Numbered from the stretch's first letter, positions 1 to 8,930 are shown. The stretch: DNA of 64,000 bases from Muribaculum intestinale (GCF_002201515.1 NZ_CP021421.1:1798001-1862000); one strand, 5' to 3'. Numbers and translations: made by a program. Notes: generated from the letters alone by a model not told the origin.

Positions 1-330
1 CTTGATAATCATGTTGACGTGGTGGAGATTGGTGAAAATCACCTTCCAGTCGTAGCCGTTCTCGTTATCGAGGCGCTGGGTGTGGGCTCTCGACACACCG
101 CCACGCGAACCGGGCTGCAGGGCGTCGCCACGGTCCTCGCCATAGGTGACACGGTCGATTAATGAACGGAAATTGCTGTACGTGCCTGTGAGGTATCCCT
201 CCACGTCGCTTGAACTTTGCCAGTAGTTGGCATTGGAGATATCAGATATCGGATCTATTTCCAGCTGACTCTCACATGCGCTCAGTGACAGGGCGAGTGC
301 TCCGAGGTATATAAATCTTTTTAAGTTCAT
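1..330 (-). CDS. SusD/RagB-like surface lipoprotein, N-terminal part only
   Basis: The first 110 residues of a SusD-family glycan-binding lipoprotein; the rest lies beyond the window start. The protein opens MNLKRFIYLGALALSLSAC, a signal peptide ending in the lipobox LSAC, so the mature protein should be lipidated on that cysteine. The following ISNANYWQSSSDVEGYLTGT stretch is typical of SusD N-termini, where NYW and helix-rich TPR-like segments start. It lies 13 bases after the SusC-like gene in the same direction, the normal SusC-SusD order. By family knowledge it caps the SusC barrel and presents ligand. Given the lyase, sialidase and transporter upstream, the ligand is probably a sialic acid or sialylated glycan (inference); the Bacteroides counterpart would be NanU. 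Confidence 0.87.
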   Translation of the reverse strand, partial: MNLKRFIYLGALALSLSACESQLEIDPISDISNANYWQSSSDVEGYLTGTYSNFRSLIDRVTYGEDRGDALQPGSRGGVSRAHTQRLDNENGYDWKVIFTNLHHVNMIIK

Positions 331-343
331 ATTCGTGGTATTT

Positions 344-3300
344 TTATTTCAGGGTGAAGTTAAGAGTGAACAGGAAAGAGCGCGGACGCGGATATTGCCC
401 GAGGTCGGCCCCGATGATTTCAGGAGTCAGGCCTTCGTAGGCGGTGATGTATCCGAGATTGTACACCGCGGCTGTCAGAGTAACATTGTCGAGGTGGTTG
501 CGCTGCAGGAACTTGTTGCGGAGCATATAGGTGAGAGATACCTCGCGGAAGGCCAGATAGTCGCCCTTGGAGATGTAGAGCGAGTTGGAAGTTCCCTCGT
601 TGCTGCCGTATGTGCTTGTGAATCCGAGCGGACAGTTGGCGCCGTTGGCTCCGCGCACATGATTGCGCTTGCCGTCGCCCAGGTCGGCATTACAGTCGTA
701 GCGCGGTATTGTGGCGATGTCGCCCTGCTTGTGCCATGTGGCCGATGTGGCTGTCTCGTGTAACGTGGCATAGTTGTGGCGCAGGTTGCCGTTGGCCTGT
801 GCACGGAATCGGTTGTCAATCACGTTGCCGCCTGAGAAATCGGTCATGACGCGCAGAGTGAAGTTCTTGTAGCGGAAAGTGTTGTTGAACGAGCCCATAT
901 GGTCGGGGTTTATGTATCCGCAGAGATACATGTCGTACCGGTCGATGATACCGTTCTTGTCGAAGTCGTGCCAGATGGCGTCGCCTCCAACCTTGCCCTG
1001 GCCGAGGCGGGTGGCATGCACAATATTGTCGTAGGGAGCGCCTGCGGCTTCCTCGTCGGTGGCATATACGCCGTCCATCTTGAATGCGAACTGTGCGCCG
1101 AAGCGTTCGCCCTCGGCGAGACCGCCTACCTCTATATACTTGCCGAGCTTCTCATCGAAGATGACACCGCCGTTGATACGGTTGCGCGGGACGCCGTTGT
1201 TGGGGAGCTTGCCCACAATGGTGCGGAAGAATGCGAATCCGGCGTCGATGTCCCAGGTGAAGTCGCGGGTCTGGATGGCGGTGGCGCTGATGGATGTCTC
1301 GAGGCCCTTGGTGATGAGCGAGCCGTAGTTGGACTTGATTGAGGAGAAACCGGTCTCCGACCAGAGCTTTTCGTCGATAAGACGGTTGGATGTCTCCTTA
1401 CGGTATACGTCGAAGGTAAGAGAGATGCGGTTGTTGAAGAGACCGAGGTCGAAGCCGAGGTCGGCCGATGTGGTCTCCTCCCAGAGGAGGTCGCTGTTGG
1501 CGAGCACGGTGTTGAGCAGACCGGCCTCGCCGCCGTAGTTGTTGCCTGCGGCATACTTGCCCTGGGTGTTGGCGAGCGAGAGGTTGTCGTTGCCGGCCTT
1601 ACCCCAGCTGCCGCGAATCTTGAAGTTGTTGACTACCGGAGTGAGCTTTTCGAAGAAAGCCTCGCGGTGCACGTTCCAGCCGGCCGAGATGCCGGGGAAG
1701 GTACCGTATTTGTGGTTTTCGGCGAAGTGCGACGAACCGTCGTAGCGGATGCTGAGCGAGAGGAGGTACTTCATGTCGTAGTTGTAGTTGATACGTCCGA
1801 AGTACGACGACATCTTCTTGTAGGACTGTACGGTCGAGGTATTGGAGAGATTGAGCTCGCCTACGCCGTTGATGGTCTCGATTTTGTCGGATGTTCCGTT
1901 CATACCCTGAAGGGTGGAGTCGAAGGCGTCGGTGTAGGTATGTGTGTAGCCTACCATGAAGTCGAAGTTGTTCTTGTTCCAGAGGATCTTCTTGTAGTTG
2001 GCTACGATTTCATACTGGTAGTTTTTGTTCATGTCGCGCTCACTCTTGGCAATGCGTGATTTCTGCACCTCGTTGGCGCGTTCGAACTGATGGTTTTTTG
2101 TGTTGTCGAGGCGAAAGGAGAACTGCGGGCGAATGTGAAGGTCGGCTATAGGCTCCCAGTCGAGCTGGGCCATGAGGTTTGTGCGGTCGACGGCGTTGTA
2201 TTTCGACTGGTAATACACCTCATGGAGTCGGGTGCGGAACGATGCTGTGTTTTCGCCCGGAGCCGGGCGTCCGTCCTCGTAGTACTGGCGTGTGGTGGGA
2301 GGCATGAGCGAGGCGCGGGCCATAACGTTGTTTTCGTTGAGGCCGACAAACTTACGCGAGATGTAGTTGACCGACGAGCGCACGGTAACGTTGTTCATCA
2401 CCTTGTACGATCCGTTGGCGGTGAAGCTCCAGCGGTCGTAGTCGTTCCCTATGACTATGCCGTCCTGCTTCAGATATCCGAGGCTCATATAATATGTGCC
2501 GCGGTCGTTGCCTCCCGAGAAGTTGATGTTGAAGTCGTGGTTGATGGGGTTGCGCATGAGATTGTCCTGAAAGTCCTCGTTTTTAAAGAGGAGCATCTTG
2601 CCCGGGGTTGCCGGGTCTTCCATGGTCTCCCAGCCGCGGTTGGTCAGCAGGTTCTCTACATATCCCTGGCCATATCTGGTAATCCAGTCATCGAGAAACG
2701 CGCAGTTGACATAGCTGTCGATAACATTGTTGGTGCTCATGCCGAATGATCCGTTGAGATACTTGTCGGGATTGTAGGCCCTCGTGGCGGCTTCTCGTGT
2801 AATCGAAAGATACTCGCGTGCATCGCTGATAGGTATGCGTTTCGGCTGATGGTCAATCGACAGGCCATAGCTTACAGAGATGCGTCCTGCACCCTTTTTG
2901 CCCTGTTTTGTGGTAATCATCACGATACCGTTGGCCGCTTTCGCACCATATATAGCTGTCGAGGCTGCGTCTTTCAGCACCTCGACCGATTCGATATCGG
3001 CATAGTTGAGGTCGGTGATTGTGCGTATCACACCGTCGATTATGTATAGTGGAGCGTCGGAACCGGGAGTGGTTGTAGTGCCGCCACGTATGGTGACCGC
3101 CGGACTGACACCGGGACGTCCCGATGAGAAATTGACCTGCATGCCTGGTACTTTTCCCTGAAGCATCGACATGACATTGTTGCTCGGCATTACAGCCATA
3201 TCCTCGGCCTTGACTTTGGTGATGGCGCTTGTTACTGTGGCTCTCGACTGAGTGCCGTAGCCGATTACTACCACATCATCGAGATTTACGGCATTGTTGT

Positions 3301-3643
3301 CGAGGGTGATGTCAATCTTCTGCCGGCCGTTGACAGGAATCTCCCGTGTAGTCATGCCTACATAGGTCACGACGATTGTGCCATTGGCGGGAGCTGAGAT
3401 TGAAAATTTTCCATCGATGTCGGTCATAACTCCGTCGGAATGACCTTTCACACGTACTGTGGCTCCGATGAGCGGCTCGTTTGATGAATCGCTCACTTGC
3501 CCTTTTACCGTTATCACGGCCTGCGTCGCTGTCTTGTCGGCGGGTGACGCGTAGCTCTCGGCGGGCTGCATGGCCATACCTAAGGCCAGCAATACCGTCG
3601 CATAGCGGTATACTTTTCTAAAATTACAAAATTGATTCAACAT
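344..3643 (-). CDS. SusC/RagA-like TonB-dependent outer-membrane receptor
   Basis: A 1099-residue TonB-linked importer of the SusC class. Residues 1-32 form a signal peptide, 43-118 a carboxypeptidase-regulatory-like (CarboxypepD_reg) domain, and LDDVVVIGYG at 121-130 is the usual TonB-box-like segment. The plug carries the SusC signature around LYIIDGVI, then IESVEVLKDAASTAIYG; the rest is a 22-strand-type barrel ending in LFTLNFTLK. It should transport oligosaccharide or free sugar through the outer membrane with the downstream SusD partner. It lies 32 bases after the MFS transporter in a run that includes sialidase and neuraminate lyase, so uptake of sialic acid or sialoglycan is the likely job (inference; equivalent to NanO of Bacteroides/Tannerella). 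Receptor specificity cannot be read from the sequence. Confidence 0.93.
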   Translation of the reverse strand: MLNQFCNFRKVYRYATVLLALGMAMQPAESYASPADKTATQAVITVKGQVSDSSNEPLIGATVRVKGHSDGVMTDIDGKFSISAPANGTIVVTYVGMTTREIPVNGRQKIDITLDNNAVNLDDVVVIGYGTQSRATVTSAITKVKAEDMAVMPSNNVMSMLQGKVPGMQVNFSSGRPGVSPAVTIRGGTTTTPGSDAPLYIIDGVIRTITDLNYADIESVEVLKDAASTAIYGAKAANGIVMITTKQGKKGAGRISVSYGLSIDHQPKRIPISDAREYLSITREAATRAYNPDKYLNGSFGMSTNNVIDSYVNCAFLDDWITRYGQGYVENLLTNRGWETMEDPATPGKMLLFKNEDFQDNLMRNPINHDFNINFSGGNDRGTYYMSLGYLKQDGIVIGNDYDRWSFTANGSYKVMNNVTVRSSVNYISRKFVGLNENNVMARASLMPPTTRQYYEDGRPAPGENTASFRTRLHEVYYQSKYNAVDRTNLMAQLDWEPIADLHIRPQFSFRLDNTKNHQFERANEVQKSRIAKSERDMNKNYQYEIVANYKKILWNKNNFDFMVGYTHTYTDAFDSTLQGMNGTSDKIETINGVGELNLSNTSTVQSYKKMSSYFGRINYNYDMKYLLSLSIRYDGSSHFAENHKYGTFPGISAGWNVHREAFFEKLTPVVNNFKIRGSWGKAGNDNLSLANTQGKYAAGNNYGGEAGLLNTVLANSDLLWEETTSADLGFDLGLFNNRISLTFDVYRKETSNRLIDEKLWSETGFSSIKSNYGSLITKGLETSISATAIQTRDFTWDIDAGFAFFRTIVGKLPNNGVPRNRINGGVIFDEKLGKYIEVGGLAEGERFGAQFAFKMDGVYATDEEAAGAPYDNIVHATRLGQGKVGGDAIWHDFDKNGIIDRYDMYLCGYINPDHMGSFNNTFRYKNFTLRVMTDFSGGNVIDNRFRAQANGNLRHNYATLHETATSATWHKQGDIATIPRYDCNADLGDGKRNHVRGANGANCPLGFTSTYGSNEGTSNSLYISKGDYLAFREVSLTYMLRNKFLQRNHLDNVTLTAAVYNLGYITAYEGLTPEIIGADLGQYPRPRSFLFTLNFTLK

Positions 3644-3675
3644 AGATTGGTGTTATTGGTGATATAAATTCAGGT

Positions 3676-4971
3676 TCATGCATGCTGTCTGCATCCGCTA
3701 CTGTCTGCTGTCGATGATGAGGCATCGCTGTCGCTCATGTCGACTGTAGTCGGGCGCAGGCAGGTAAGTATTACTATTATTGTGAATGTGACGAGTATTG
3801 ACAGCATGGCGAAATCGCGGCCGAGATTGCCGGTGTCCATAGAGCGGCCAAGCAGGTCGGTGACGGCGGCGCCTGCAAACACGCTGCACATGTTCATTAT
3901 ACCGTAGGCCGTGGCCCGGCTGCGCGACGATACAAACTGGCACACGATAGGCATGTTGTTGGCGTCGAAGAATCCGAATCCTACTCCGAACAGCACTGCT
4001 CCGGCGACAACGGGGAGCAAAGTGTGGCCGTAGCCGATACAGAGAAGAGCGGGAATCATCAGCGACAGGCCTATGGCGGCTGTGTAGATGCGACCGCGCA
4101 CATTGCGCATCACCCAGCGGTCGGATATAAATCCACCGAGCAATACTCCGGCAAACGAGGATACGGCAATTGAAATCGTGGCGATTGGTCCGGCGACCTC
4201 CATATCGATGCCGAGGCTTGAGGCGAAGAGCGAGGGGAGCCAGTTTTTAGTGGCCCATCCGGGTACCGACGGCACGCAGAAATAGAAGAGAATCACCCAG
4301 AAGGATACGTTGGCAAGCAGCATTGCCATACCCTTGAATACGGGGAGTCGTTTCTTTTCCTCGGTCTTCACGGCGCCGATATGGCGCGGTGTGTCGTAGA
4401 GCAGGAACATAAGCACCACACTGTAGGCGATACCGATGAGGCCGAAGCTGTGGAATGTGCCGTGCCATCCGTACATAACAGCCAGAGTGGCGCCGAAGCC
4501 GCCCATGGCCTGACCGAAGTAGATGCCGGTCATATTGATGCCTATGGCCAGCGAGCGAGTGCGCTCACGGTGGTAGTCGGCTATGAGTGACAATGCAGCC
4601 GGCATATACAGAGCCTCGCTCACTCCCATGATGCCACGCAATATGTACAGCTGGCTGAACGATGTGGCATATCCCATCATGAATGTGACAAACGACCATA
4701 CGAACAGTGCCGACACAATTACCCACTTGCGGCTGATGCGGTCGCCGATGATTCCGGAGAATGGGCTCATTATGCCGTACACCCAAAGGAACACGGCCAT
4801 CAGACGTCCGAAGTTGGCCGCAGACTCGAGTTCGGAGATATCAATCATGATTGACTCGCGCATAGTGGATAGCATCTGGCGGTCCATGTAGTTGAGCATC
4901 CCTACAATCCATAGCAATGCTACAACTATCCAGGCATATGTGCGGGTGTTTCTGTTGATTAATGATGCCAT
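3676..4971 (-). CDS. nanT: MFS transporter, probable sialic acid importer (NanT-like)
   Basis: A 431-residue major facilitator with about 12 hydrophobic segments. After the first helix it has LNYMDRQMLST, the pattern seen in the anion:cation symporter group, and loop 2-3 has GDRISRKW, the conserved MFS signature. Other features are ERTRSLAIGINMTG in the first half and SDRWVMR in the second half. It starts six bases after the sialidase stop, so the two genes are almost certainly cotranscribed. The role proposed is proton-coupled uptake of free N-acetylneuraminate over the inner membrane after SusC/D and sialidase action. That substrate is inferred from the neighbours; the family also includes hexuronate and tartrate carriers. 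The protein ends in a short Ser/Asp-rich tail. Confidence 0.75.
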   Translation of the reverse strand: MASLINRNTRTYAWIVVALLWIVGMLNYMDRQMLSTMRESIMIDISELESAANFGRLMAVFLWVYGIMSPFSGIIGDRISRKWVIVSALFVWSFVTFMMGYATSFSQLYILRGIMGVSEALYMPAALSLIADYHRERTRSLAIGINMTGIYFGQAMGGFGATLAVMYGWHGTFHSFGLIGIAYSVVLMFLLYDTPRHIGAVKTEEKKRLPVFKGMAMLLANVSFWVILFYFCVPSVPGWATKNWLPSLFASSLGIDMEVAGPIATISIAVSSFAGVLLGGFISDRWVMRNVRGRIYTAAIGLSLMIPALLCIGYGHTLLPVVAGAVLFGVGFGFFDANNMPIVCQFVSSRSRATAYGIMNMCSVFAGAAVTDLLGRSMDTGNLGRDFAMLSILVTFTIIVILTCLRPTTVDMSDSDASSSTADSSGCRQHA

Positions 4972-4977
4972 TGTGGT

Positions 4978-6618
4978 TTATTTCTGTTTGAGGATTTCAT
5001 TTAATTCGATTCTTACGAACACCATGTCGGCCAGACCGCTTTCGTAGAGTATTCCGATTGCATCCGGATTTATGGCTGTGATGCTTGAGTATCCCATGCC
5101 CTGTGTCTCGTCAAACATGATGCTGTTGGCTTCGGGCCAGGTGGCGCCGTCGTCGAGGCTTGCCCTGAGAGTGAGATTGCGACGCAGTTTGTGGTGGACA
5201 GGGTTGGCAAACAGCAGCACTGATGCCTTGGAGCTGTCGGGAGCGATGTATTCGTGGCGGTATAGGCTTGCCATGCATGTCGGCTCGGTCAGCACCTTGC
5301 GCGAGGTAGGATGCTCGGTCCATGTGCGGCCAAAATCGGTGGTTGTGCACACGCGGCGTCCGTTGGGGCTGAGGTGCCCTCGGTTGCGGTTGTCGCGCAT
5401 GTTGAGCATTATCGAGCCGTCGGACAGCTCTGCGGCATTGCACTCAGTCACATCGTCGTAGGCCGGATTGCCGGTGGTCCATGTGCGTCCGTGGTCGGTG
5501 CTGTATGTTATATTGCTGAATGGGATGCCCTTGCTGTCCCGTCCCTGGGTGGGGAATACGAGCGTGCCGTCGGAGAGTGTGATACCCTGGCCGGGCGCAG
5601 GGGCAAACAGCCACCATTCGGGGCGCTTTGTGTGGGCTGTTATGTTGTCGGGAAAACTCCAGGTTACTCCTCCGTCATCACTGTGGGTAATCAGGAACTG
5701 GCATGTACTGCGAATGTCTGTACCGGGCTGAGAGCCGCGACCTTTCCATTGGTGTATCCAATAGTCGGATGTGCTGTCGAGCCCTTCAATCCACTTGCCG
5801 TCGGCGTCGAGCATCCCGTGCATCCACAGTCCGGCTACAAATATGCGGCCCGTATTGCGGTCGACCAGTATGCATGCGTCGCTTACGCCGTTGTGCTTTT
5901 CCGCGAGTCCGCCCCATGTACCCATATCAAGTACGGGCTGCATCGGAGTCCAGGTCGACCCTCCGTCGAGGCTTCTCTGCAGAGCGATGTCGATGTTTCC
6001 CTGGAGGTCGCGCGCGGAATCATATCGAGCGTCGTAGATGGCGAGAAGTGTGCCGTCGGGGGCTGTTGCGATGCCGGGTATGCGGCATGACGCGACTCCA
6101 TCGCGTCCGGCAGTATGCAGGGCTACTCCTGTGCGCAGTAGAGGAGATGTGTGACTGCGGAAACGCAGGGTGCCTCTGTCAGTGTCGATGCGGGCGCATT
6201 TCAAAGATATGCGGTGGGTAAGGTCGATGGAATCGCGCAGCGTCACTCCGAGCCACATGTAAGTGGTGTCGGCAGAGAGAGGTGCATTGAGCACGAGCTT
6301 CACTTTTGCCTGTCCGTCGGTCGTGGCGCTGCCGATACAATGTACTCGGTCGAAGGAGGTGGAATCGGCCGAGACATACAGTCCTATGGACCGTATATCG
6401 GTAGGGTCGGTACTTTCGCCGAAATCCAGCGTCATCCCTTTCAGAATAGTGGCATTTCCGTCGGCGATAGCTGTCATCCGTAAGGCCGGCGAGTGGGTTA
6501 GTCGCGAGAGTACCGGTACTGCCGGATGCCGGAATTCTATTCGAGGACTTCCTGCCATGGCTGACAGACATGCTGCGGCATATAGCGAGGCTATGGCGAA
6601 TTTTAAGGATGCATTCAT
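4978..6618 (-). CDS. nanH: Secreted exo-alpha-sialidase, GH33
   Basis: A 546-residue sialidase that removes terminal sialic acid from glycans. Residues 1-22 form a signal peptide. Residues about 25-155 match the N-terminal domain found in Bacteroides sialidases. The catalytic six-bladed propeller starts near 165 with RIP at 179-181. Five Asp boxes are visible: SLDGGSTW (216), SDDGGVTW (313), STDHGRTW (373), TTDFGRTW (426) and SLDDGATW (487). Candidate active-site residues are Arg179, Asp196, Glu392 (TECNAAEL), Arg408 (NMRDNRNRG) and Tyr510 (GMGYSSIT). There is no lipobox cysteine, so it is probably periplasmic or secreted. The gene lies between neuraminate lyase and the MFS transporter in one direction, which fits a release-import-degrade operon. 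Confidence 0.95.
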   Translation of the reverse strand: MNASLKFAIASLYAAACLSAMAGSPRIEFRHPAVPVLSRLTHSPALRMTAIADGNATILKGMTLDFGESTDPTDIRSIGLYVSADSTSFDRVHCIGSATTDGQAKVKLVLNAPLSADTTYMWLGVTLRDSIDLTHRISLKCARIDTDRGTLRFRSHTSPLLRTGVALHTAGRDGVASCRIPGIATAPDGTLLAIYDARYDSARDLQGNIDIALQRSLDGGSTWTPMQPVLDMGTWGGLAEKHNGVSDACILVDRNTGRIFVAGLWMHGMLDADGKWIEGLDSTSDYWIHQWKGRGSQPGTDIRSTCQFLITHSDDGGVTWSFPDNITAHTKRPEWWLFAPAPGQGITLSDGTLVFPTQGRDSKGIPFSNITYSTDHGRTWTTGNPAYDDVTECNAAELSDGSIMLNMRDNRNRGHLSPNGRRVCTTTDFGRTWTEHPTSRKVLTEPTCMASLYRHEYIAPDSSKASVLLFANPVHHKLRRNLTLRASLDDGATWPEANSIMFDETQGMGYSSITAINPDAIGILYESGLADMVFVRIELNEILKQK

Positions 6619-6665
6619 GGTGGTTATGACGGGAGAGTTGATGGTCGGTGTGATAATGTCGTGTG

Positions 6666-6700
6666 GCTTTTTGTACTTTTATGTTAAAAATACAAAAAGC
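6666..6700. promoter_or_regulatory. 35-base near-perfect palindrome upstream of the sialidase gene
   Basis: Arms GCTTTTTGTA and TACAAAAAGC (10 bases each) enclose a second pair TTTTA/TAAAA around a TGT loop, with only one mismatched position between the two pairs. It ends 47 bases before the sialidase ATG. The symmetry and position suggest an operator for the downstream four- or five-gene unit, but a hairpin in the transcript is equally possible. It shares no obvious half-site with the palindrome at the regulator gene. No good TAnnTTTG element was found beside it. Confidence 0.45.
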
Positions 6701-6753
6701 AATTAGCTGCTGTTTCGGATTCTATATATCTTTGTTGATTCATACATAGATTG

Positions 6754-6816
6754 AAGAGAGGATATTGACAGCTTTCCCGACTGTTCCCTAACGAGGAAAC
6801 TCCGATAGCCTCTCTT
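6754..6816 (-). terminator. Hairpin directly after the lyase stop, possible partial terminator
   Basis: Outer arms AAGAGAGG (6754-6761) and CCTCTCTT (6809-6816) enclose a second small stem around GTTTCC/GGGAAC. It begins next to the neuraminate lyase stop codon. The bases after the stem on the minus strand are only weakly T-rich, so it may reduce rather than stop transcription into the sialidase-transporter part of the operon. Confidence 0.4.
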
Positions 6817-6817
6817 T

Positions 6818-7729
6818 TTATTTTTTCACGAATCCGAGTGCATCAAGATCGGCTTCAAGAGCTGCATATTCCTCCTGAGCAAGAGGCGAGAGTGGCGGTC
6901 GGCATTCTCCGCATTTTATGCCTATGAGGTTCATGATTGCTTTGCCGCCGCGTACTCCACCGCCGTAGCGTATGATAACCTCGACTGTCTTTATTGATTT
7001 CTTCTGAAGTTCGCGGGCTGTTGTCAGGTCGCCGTCCTCCATTGCCCGGAATATGCCGTCGTATATTTCAGGGATGTAGTTGTATGTGCTGCCCACACCG
7101 GCTTTCGCACCCATGGACAGACCGGCAATCAGTATCTCGTCGTATCCATGCAGCACTTCGAAAGCGCCTCCGTCGAGGTCGATACACATTTCCATTTCCA
7201 TAAGATTGTTGTGGGTAAACTTTGTTCCCGCCAGATTTGGAATAATCTTTCGCCCTTCGGCAAGAATTCTGTCGACGGGTAGGTTTACTCCGGTGATTGA
7301 TGGCATGTTGTAATAGTAGAACGGCAGTTCGGGCGCAGCGTCGGCGATTGGTGCGAAGAAGCCAATCAGGTCGTTTACAGTGGCCGGCTTGAAAAAAGAC
7401 GGTGCGATGCATCCTATCCCGTATGCTCCGATTGATGCTGCATGTGCGGCAATCTCAATCGAGTCGCGCTGGCAGTTGCTTCCGGCATGGCATATTACCT
7501 TGAACCGTCCGGCAGCGGCGGTAATCCAGCATTCGAGTATCTTCTTGCGTTCTTCGACGGTGAGGGATGAGAATTCTCCGGTAGTGCCGTTGACAAATAC
7601 ACCATCGATAGCTGTTGATGCTATATAATCGGCGTAGGGCTTTATCTCGGCATAATTTATATCCCCGGTTTCAGTCATTGGGGTGAATGTGGCGGCTATC
7701 ATGCCGCGCAGACGTGGGAAATTTGGCAT
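6818..7729 (-). CDS. nanA: N-acetylneuraminate lyase
   Basis: A 303-residue class I aldolase of the DapA/NanA family that splits N-acetylneuraminate to N-acetylmannosamine and pyruvate in the cytoplasm. It has the carboxylate-binding motif GTTGE at 48-52, the catalytic tyrosine in YYYNMPS (Tyr140), and the Schiff-base lysine in GTKFTHNN (Lys170). The YNMP and GTK contexts fit NanA rather than dihydrodipicolinate synthase, and the sialidase beside it supports this. Length is normal for the family. It follows the GntR regulator after 153 bases without a clear promoter of its own, so read-through from the regulator promoter is likely. The next steps (epimerase, kinase) are not in the window. Confidence 0.94.
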   Translation of the reverse strand: MPNFPRLRGMIAATFTPMTETGDINYAEIKPYADYIASTAIDGVFVNGTTGEFSSLTVEERKKILECWITAAAGRFKVICHAGSNCQRDSIEIAAHAASIGAYGIGCIAPSFFKPATVNDLIGFFAPIADAAPELPFYYYNMPSITGVNLPVDRILAEGRKIIPNLAGTKFTHNNLMEMEMCIDLDGGAFEVLHGYDEILIAGLSMGAKAGVGSTYNYIPEIYDGIFRAMEDGDLTTARELQKKSIKTVEVIIRYGGGVRGGKAIMNLIGIKCGECRPPLSPLAQEEYAALEADLDALGFVKK

Positions 7730-7882
7730 GTGATGATATTGATTAGGGTTATTATAGAGCGTATTATGGGTCCGGACGGCATATAGTGTCCCCTGTCGCC
7801 CGTCGTTATATATCGTTTATCGGCTGAATATCAGTCGGATGTAGTGGACGGGACGTTGCGGGAGAAAACTCCGCTACGGTGT

Positions 7883-8608
7883 TTATTCTTTAGAGTTGAA
7901 GGAGTGTTCGCGCATAAATATGCGGTAGAGCTCGAAGTGGCGCTCTATTGCGTTGCGATATCCTTCTTTGTCGCCTGATTTGAGATATGAAAGCAGGTCG
8001 GCATGGGATGCGGTAGCACCCTCGGCCTGGAGACGCTGGTTGATTTGCGACAGTTCCTGACGGAATTGTTTCTTTATATATGTGAGTACAGGGTGGATGA
8101 TATCCTGGAACTCGGCTATGGTCTTGTTGCCGGTAATCTCATAGAGTTTCGCATGGAATGACGATTCGCTCGACACGGCATACTCATTGTTTTCGATGAC
8201 CTTGCCTATGCGCACTATCTCTTCCAGTTCCTTTATATCTTCAGGCTTTATCTTGTCGAATATATCGGCCGATATGCCTATTTCCAGAGCGATACGGAAT
8301 TCGAGCAGATCGAGCACTGTATCCTCGCTGAGAAAGCGCGGGTCAATCACACGCTTCATGCCTCCGAGTATTGTGGGCTCTGCGAGAATCATCCCTTTTC
8401 GAGGACGAGAGTGTATCATCCCGAACATTTTCAGCCGGCTGAGACATTCGCGTAGCACACTTCGGGCTACTCCGAGCTCCTCGGCCAAAGTGTTTTCGTT
8501 GGGAATAGGATCGCCAATCGACAAGTTGCTGCACTTGAAGTGGGAGAGCAGGCATTCCTCGACCTGGTCGACAAGCGATGCGCCTGATGGCTGGAGTGAC
8601 AGTGCCAT
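7883..8608 (-). CDS. FadR-subfamily GntR regulator, probable sialic acid operon regulator (NanR-like)
   Basis: A 241-residue transcription factor. Residues about 10-75 form the winged helix-turn-helix (NENTLAEELGVARSVLRECL, then RPRKGM in the wing). Residues about 95-230 form the all-helical FCD ligand domain, with three histidines in FHAKL, HADLL and ERHFE at positions typical of its metal/ligand site. It is the first gene of the sialic acid locus, so it probably senses sialic acid or ManNAc (inference, by analogy with NanR of other bacteria, also FadR type). Its own promoter carries a palindrome of the FadR-like form (TTGT, three bases, ACAA) over the start region, pointing to autorepression. 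Confidence 0.9.
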   Translation of the reverse strand: MALSLQPSGASLVDQVEECLLSHFKCSNLSIGDPIPNENTLAEELGVARSVLRECLSRLKMFGMIHSRPRKGMILAEPTILGGMKRVIDPRFLSEDTVLDLLEFRIALEIGISADIFDKIKPEDIKELEEIVRIGKVIENNEYAVSSESSFHAKLYEITGNKTIAEFQDIIHPVLTYIKKQFRQELSQINQRLQAEGATASHADLLSYLKSGDKEGYRNAIERHFELYRIFMREHSFNSKE

Positions 8609-8634
8609 ATTGTTGAGTGTTTTTTAGGGTTGAG

Positions 8635-8676
8635 CTAAATCGATTTAGTAGGATTTATCTGATTTGTCTGACAAAT
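8635..8676. promoter_or_regulatory. Two palindromes in the regulator leader, candidate operators
   Basis: ATTTGTCTGACAAAT (8662-8676) is a perfect 15-base palindrome with centre T8669, and contains TTGT-N3-ACAA, the general form bound by FadR-type GntR proteins. It overlaps the expected transcription start of the regulator gene. A second perfect palindrome, CTAAATCGATTTAG (8635-8648), lies 13 bases further down the leader. Binding there would block transcription. I did not see either repeated elsewhere in the operon. Confidence 0.6.
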
Positions 8677-8686
8677 AAATCTGTCG

Positions 8687-8717
8687 CAAAGTTAGTTCTT
8701 AATTTCTTTCTTGCAAA
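8687..8717 (-). promoter_or_regulatory. Promoter of the sialic acid regulator gene
   Basis: On the minus strand the -33 box TTTG (8714-8717) is followed after 19 bases by TAACTTTG (8687-8694), an exact match to the Bacteroidetes primary sigma consensus. The start should fall near 8680, inside or beside the candidate operator. Confidence 0.8.
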
Positions 8718-8823
8718 TTATTTAACCAAAAAATAAGTATGAAGGTGGGATTTTAACACTTTGGGTTGGTAATAAGGTTAAATTTATTGTATGATATTGC
8801 TAAAATGAGGCTTATGATGAAAA

Positions 8824-8859
8824 GACAGGGTTCAAGGCGCGCAAGCCTTGAACCCTGTC
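8824..8859 (-). terminator. Fumarase gene terminator
   Basis: A perfect 15-base stem (GACAGGGTTCAAGGC and its complement) around a six-base loop, 72 bases after the fumarase stop. On the minus strand it is followed by TTTTCATC. It separates the fumarase transcript from the sialic acid locus. With the regulator promoter and palindromes it accounts for most of the 322-base gap 8609-8930. Confidence 0.85.
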
Positions 8860-8930
8860 GATATGGTATAGGATATTACCAATGTGTGTCCGGATATGGA
8901 TACACATTAATATATATAGGAAGAAATCGG

